From positions 1 through 8,161 of the forward strand of contig CAJTYH010000069.1 in NCBI GenBank assembly GCA_910583675.1: 8,161 nt of DNA, given 5' to 3'. Source of the DNA: an uncultured Muribaculaceae bacterium. GTDB taxonomy: Bacteria > Bacteroidota > Bacteroidia > Bacteroidales > Muribaculaceae. Position numbers and translations under genes: made by a program. Under the pieces are notes generated by a model. It saw nothing but the letters and a program-made list of their open reading frames with translations, was not told the origin of the DNA and ran no database searches. Shown here piece after piece: positions 6,895-8,161 of this stretch; position 1 is the first letter of the stretch, and every line of letters starts with the position of its first letter.

Positions 6895-6904
6895 CTTCCG
6901 GAAG
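6895..6904 (+). promoter_or_regulatory. Palindrome containing the SD-like site of bamD
   Basis: CTTCCGGAAG is a perfect 10 bp palindrome in the bamD leader. Its right half holds GGAAG (6900-6904), 7 nt ahead of the ATG, which is the most SD-like site in the window. In RNA, TTCC (6892-6895) could pair with GGAA (6900-6903) around a 4 nt loop and cover it. A regulatory effect is speculative. Confidence 0.3.
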
Positions 6905-6911
6905 ACTGACT

Positions 6912-7727
6912 ATGCGCAATCACCTAATAAACCGTTTTTTGATGGCGCTTGCTGGCATAATGATACTTGCCTCCTGCGGCGAGTATCAGCGAGCACTCAA
7001 AAGCCCAGACCCGAATTACAGGTTCGAATTTGCAAAACGCGCCTTCGAACAGAAACGATATGTACAGGCATATACACTGCTGAAAGACGTTGTCACCCAA
7101 CTAAAGGGATCAGACAAGGCCGAGGAGTCCATGTACCTTCTGGGGCTGAGCTACTACGAGAACAAGGAGTATCCTGATGCGGCAGCATATTTCAAGGCAT
7201 ATTACCAGAGATACCCCAAGGGGAAATTCACTGAACTGGCCCGGTACTATGCAGGATATGCCTACTATCTCGACTCACCCGAGCCGCAGCTTGACCAGTC
7301 AGGCACAATCAAGGCCATAGAGGAACTTCAGGGATTTCTTGACTATTTCCCGCGTTCCGACAAAGTGACTTTGGCACAGAACGCCATATTCGAGATGCAG
7401 GACAAACTGACACTCAAGGAATTGCAGAACGCTCAGCTTTACTACAACCTCGGTTCGTATCTCGGCAACAACTACGAAAGCGCCATAATCACGGCAAAAA
7501 ACGCCATAAAGGAATACCCCTATTCCAAATACAAGGAGGAACTTGAGATGCTCGTGCTGAAAGCGCGATTCCAGGAAGCCAACCTGTCGGTAGACGAGCG
7601 CAAAGTAGAGCGCTTCCGCGATGTGATAGACGAGTACTACAGCTTCATAAACAACTATCCGGACAGCCCTAAGCGTGAAGAGGCTGACAACATCCTCAAG
7701 ATCGCCCGCCGCTACGTAAAGGACTGA
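6912..7727 (+). CDS. bamD: Outer-membrane assembly lipoprotein BamD
   Basis: 271 residues from the ATG at 6912. The lipoprotein signal peptide ends in LASC, making C22 the lipidated residue. After it come TPR-like helical repeats: FAKRAFEQKRYVQAYTLLKDV (40-60), YLLGLSYYENKEYPDAAAYFKAYYQRYP (75-102), then the ELARYYAGYAYYLDSPEP block. Further repeats follow (YNLGSYLGNNYESAIITAKNAIKEYP and FRDVIDEYYSFINNYPDS). This is the outer membrane beta-barrel assembly protein BamD (YfiO/ComL family), which docks on BamA and helps insert outer-membrane proteins; it acts on the periplasmic face of the outer membrane. Length and lipobox are normal for the family. A longer frame starting at a TTG at 6873 is rejected because it overlaps the promoter box and would place 13 extra residues before the signal peptide. 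It is the first gene of an operon with rpoZ 41 bp downstream and diverges from the PASTA gene. Confidence 0.92.
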   Translation: MRNHLINRFLMALAGIMILASCGEYQRALKSPDPNYRFEFAKRAFEQKRYVQAYTLLKDVVTQLKGSDKAEESMYLLGLSYYENKEYPDAAAYFKAYYQRYPKGKFTELARYYAGYAYYLDSPEPQLDQSGTIKAIEELQGFLDYFPRSDKVTLAQNAIFEMQDKLTLKELQNAQLYYNLGSYLGNNYESAIITAKNAIKEYPYSKYKEELEMLVLKARFQEANLSVDERKVERFRDVIDEYYSFINNYPDSPKREEADNILKIARRYVKD

Positions 7728-7768
7728 CAAACCACAAATTCGACAAAAGCAAATAAAGATACAGAGTT

Positions 7769-8107
7769 ATGGATTACAAGAAGACAAATGCTCCGCTTAA
7801 TACCGTGACCCGCGACATGATGGATCTCTGCAAGGATACCGGCAACGTGTACGAGACTGTGAGCATCATAGCCAAGCGTGCCAACCAGATCGCAGGAGAG
7901 ATGAAACGCGACCTTGACAAGAAACTTCAGGAATTCGCCTCACTCAACGACAACCTTGAGGAAATTTCAGAAAACCGTGAGCAGATTGAGATCTCACGCT
8001 ACTACGAGAAGCTCCCGAAACCGACGCTCATCGCAGCTCAGGAATACATTGACGGCAAAATCCATTACCGCAATCCGGCCAAGGACAAACTCGGTCTTGA
8101 CGACTGA
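7769..8107 (+). CDS. rpoZ: DNA-directed RNA polymerase omega subunit, Bacteroidetes form
   Basis: 112 residues, cytoplasmic. SIIAKRANQI (32-41) is the omega/RPB6 core motif (compare the IVAKRARQI type in other phyla). The N-terminus MDYKKTNAP and the C-terminal half (NREQIEISRYYEKLPKPTLI, then KIHYRNPAK) are typical of the Bacteroidetes RpoZ family, which is longer at the C-terminus than the roughly 90-residue proteobacterial omega. Omega helps fold and hold the beta-prime subunit. The gene follows bamD by 41 bp with no terminator or promoter box between, so it is most likely co-transcribed with it. The leader before the ATG is A-rich (AAATAAAGATACAGAG), with no strong SD. The short tail from 8108 to the window edge holds no complete gene. 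Confidence 0.93.
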   Translation: MDYKKTNAPLNTVTRDMMDLCKDTGNVYETVSIIAKRANQIAGEMKRDLDKKLQEFASLNDNLEEISENREQIEISRYYEKLPKPTLIAAQEYIDGKIHYRNPAKDKLGLDD

Positions 8108-8161
8108 ACTGTACGATAATAAACAATCTAAGCAACTTCATAAACGACGTGGGGGTGCATC

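Noticed and set aside
6873..6911. Upstream TTG start that would lengthen BamD by 13 residues
   Set aside because: The TTG is part of the TAACTTTG promoter box, and the added residues would precede a complete lipoprotein signal peptide.
8108..8161. Possible start of another gene after rpoZ (GTG codons near 8149-8156)
   Set aside because: Only a few codons remain before the window ends, so no frame can be supported, although the operon likely continues.

Overview
The window looks like ordinary chromosome from a member of the Bacteroidales, possibly a gut family such as Muribaculaceae. Four lines of evidence point there: -7 promoter boxes of the TAnnTTTG type, start codons mostly without a strong Shine-Dalgarno, a secreted protein ending in a Por/T9SS-type C-terminal sorting domain, and an omega subunit (RpoZ) of the Bacteroidetes form. 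The family assignment is an inference from composition and gene content. No mobile element, CRISPR array, tRNA or rRNA was seen.

Left part (1-3550): two genes on the minus strand. The upstream one (1842-3269) is a secreted three-part protein: a GH18-like barrel, a beta/gamma-crystallin-like domain and a T9SS-type sorting tail. It reads toward a large membrane transporter (82-1785) that resembles the MFSD1 branch of the major facilitator superfamily, MFSD1 itself being a lysosomal dipeptide carrier in animals. The gap of 56 bp and lack of a visible terminator allow co-transcription. A 281 bp divergent intergenic region (3270-3550) holds a promoter-like box for each direction.

Middle (3551-6758): an AI-2E family membrane protein on the plus strand runs convergently into a minus-strand pair. 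That pair is a PASTA-domain membrane protein followed 6 bp later by the 23S rRNA pseudouridine synthase RluD. The PASTA protein has an unusual, roughly 100-residue Arg/Asp-rich cytoplasmic extension, and its only visible promoter box lies so close to the start codon that the mRNA would be leaderless.

Right part (6759-8161): diverging from the PASTA gene, bamD (outer-membrane assembly lipoprotein) and rpoZ (RNA polymerase omega) lie in one probable operon that continues past the window edge. The PASTA-rluD / bamD-rpoZ block is housekeeping: cell envelope biogenesis plus ribosome and RNA polymerase functions.

I found no convincing new multi-gene system. The points most worth a second look are the extra helices in the MFSD1-like transporter, the degenerate GH18 motif in the secreted protein, and the extended N-terminus and possible leaderless start of the PASTA protein.
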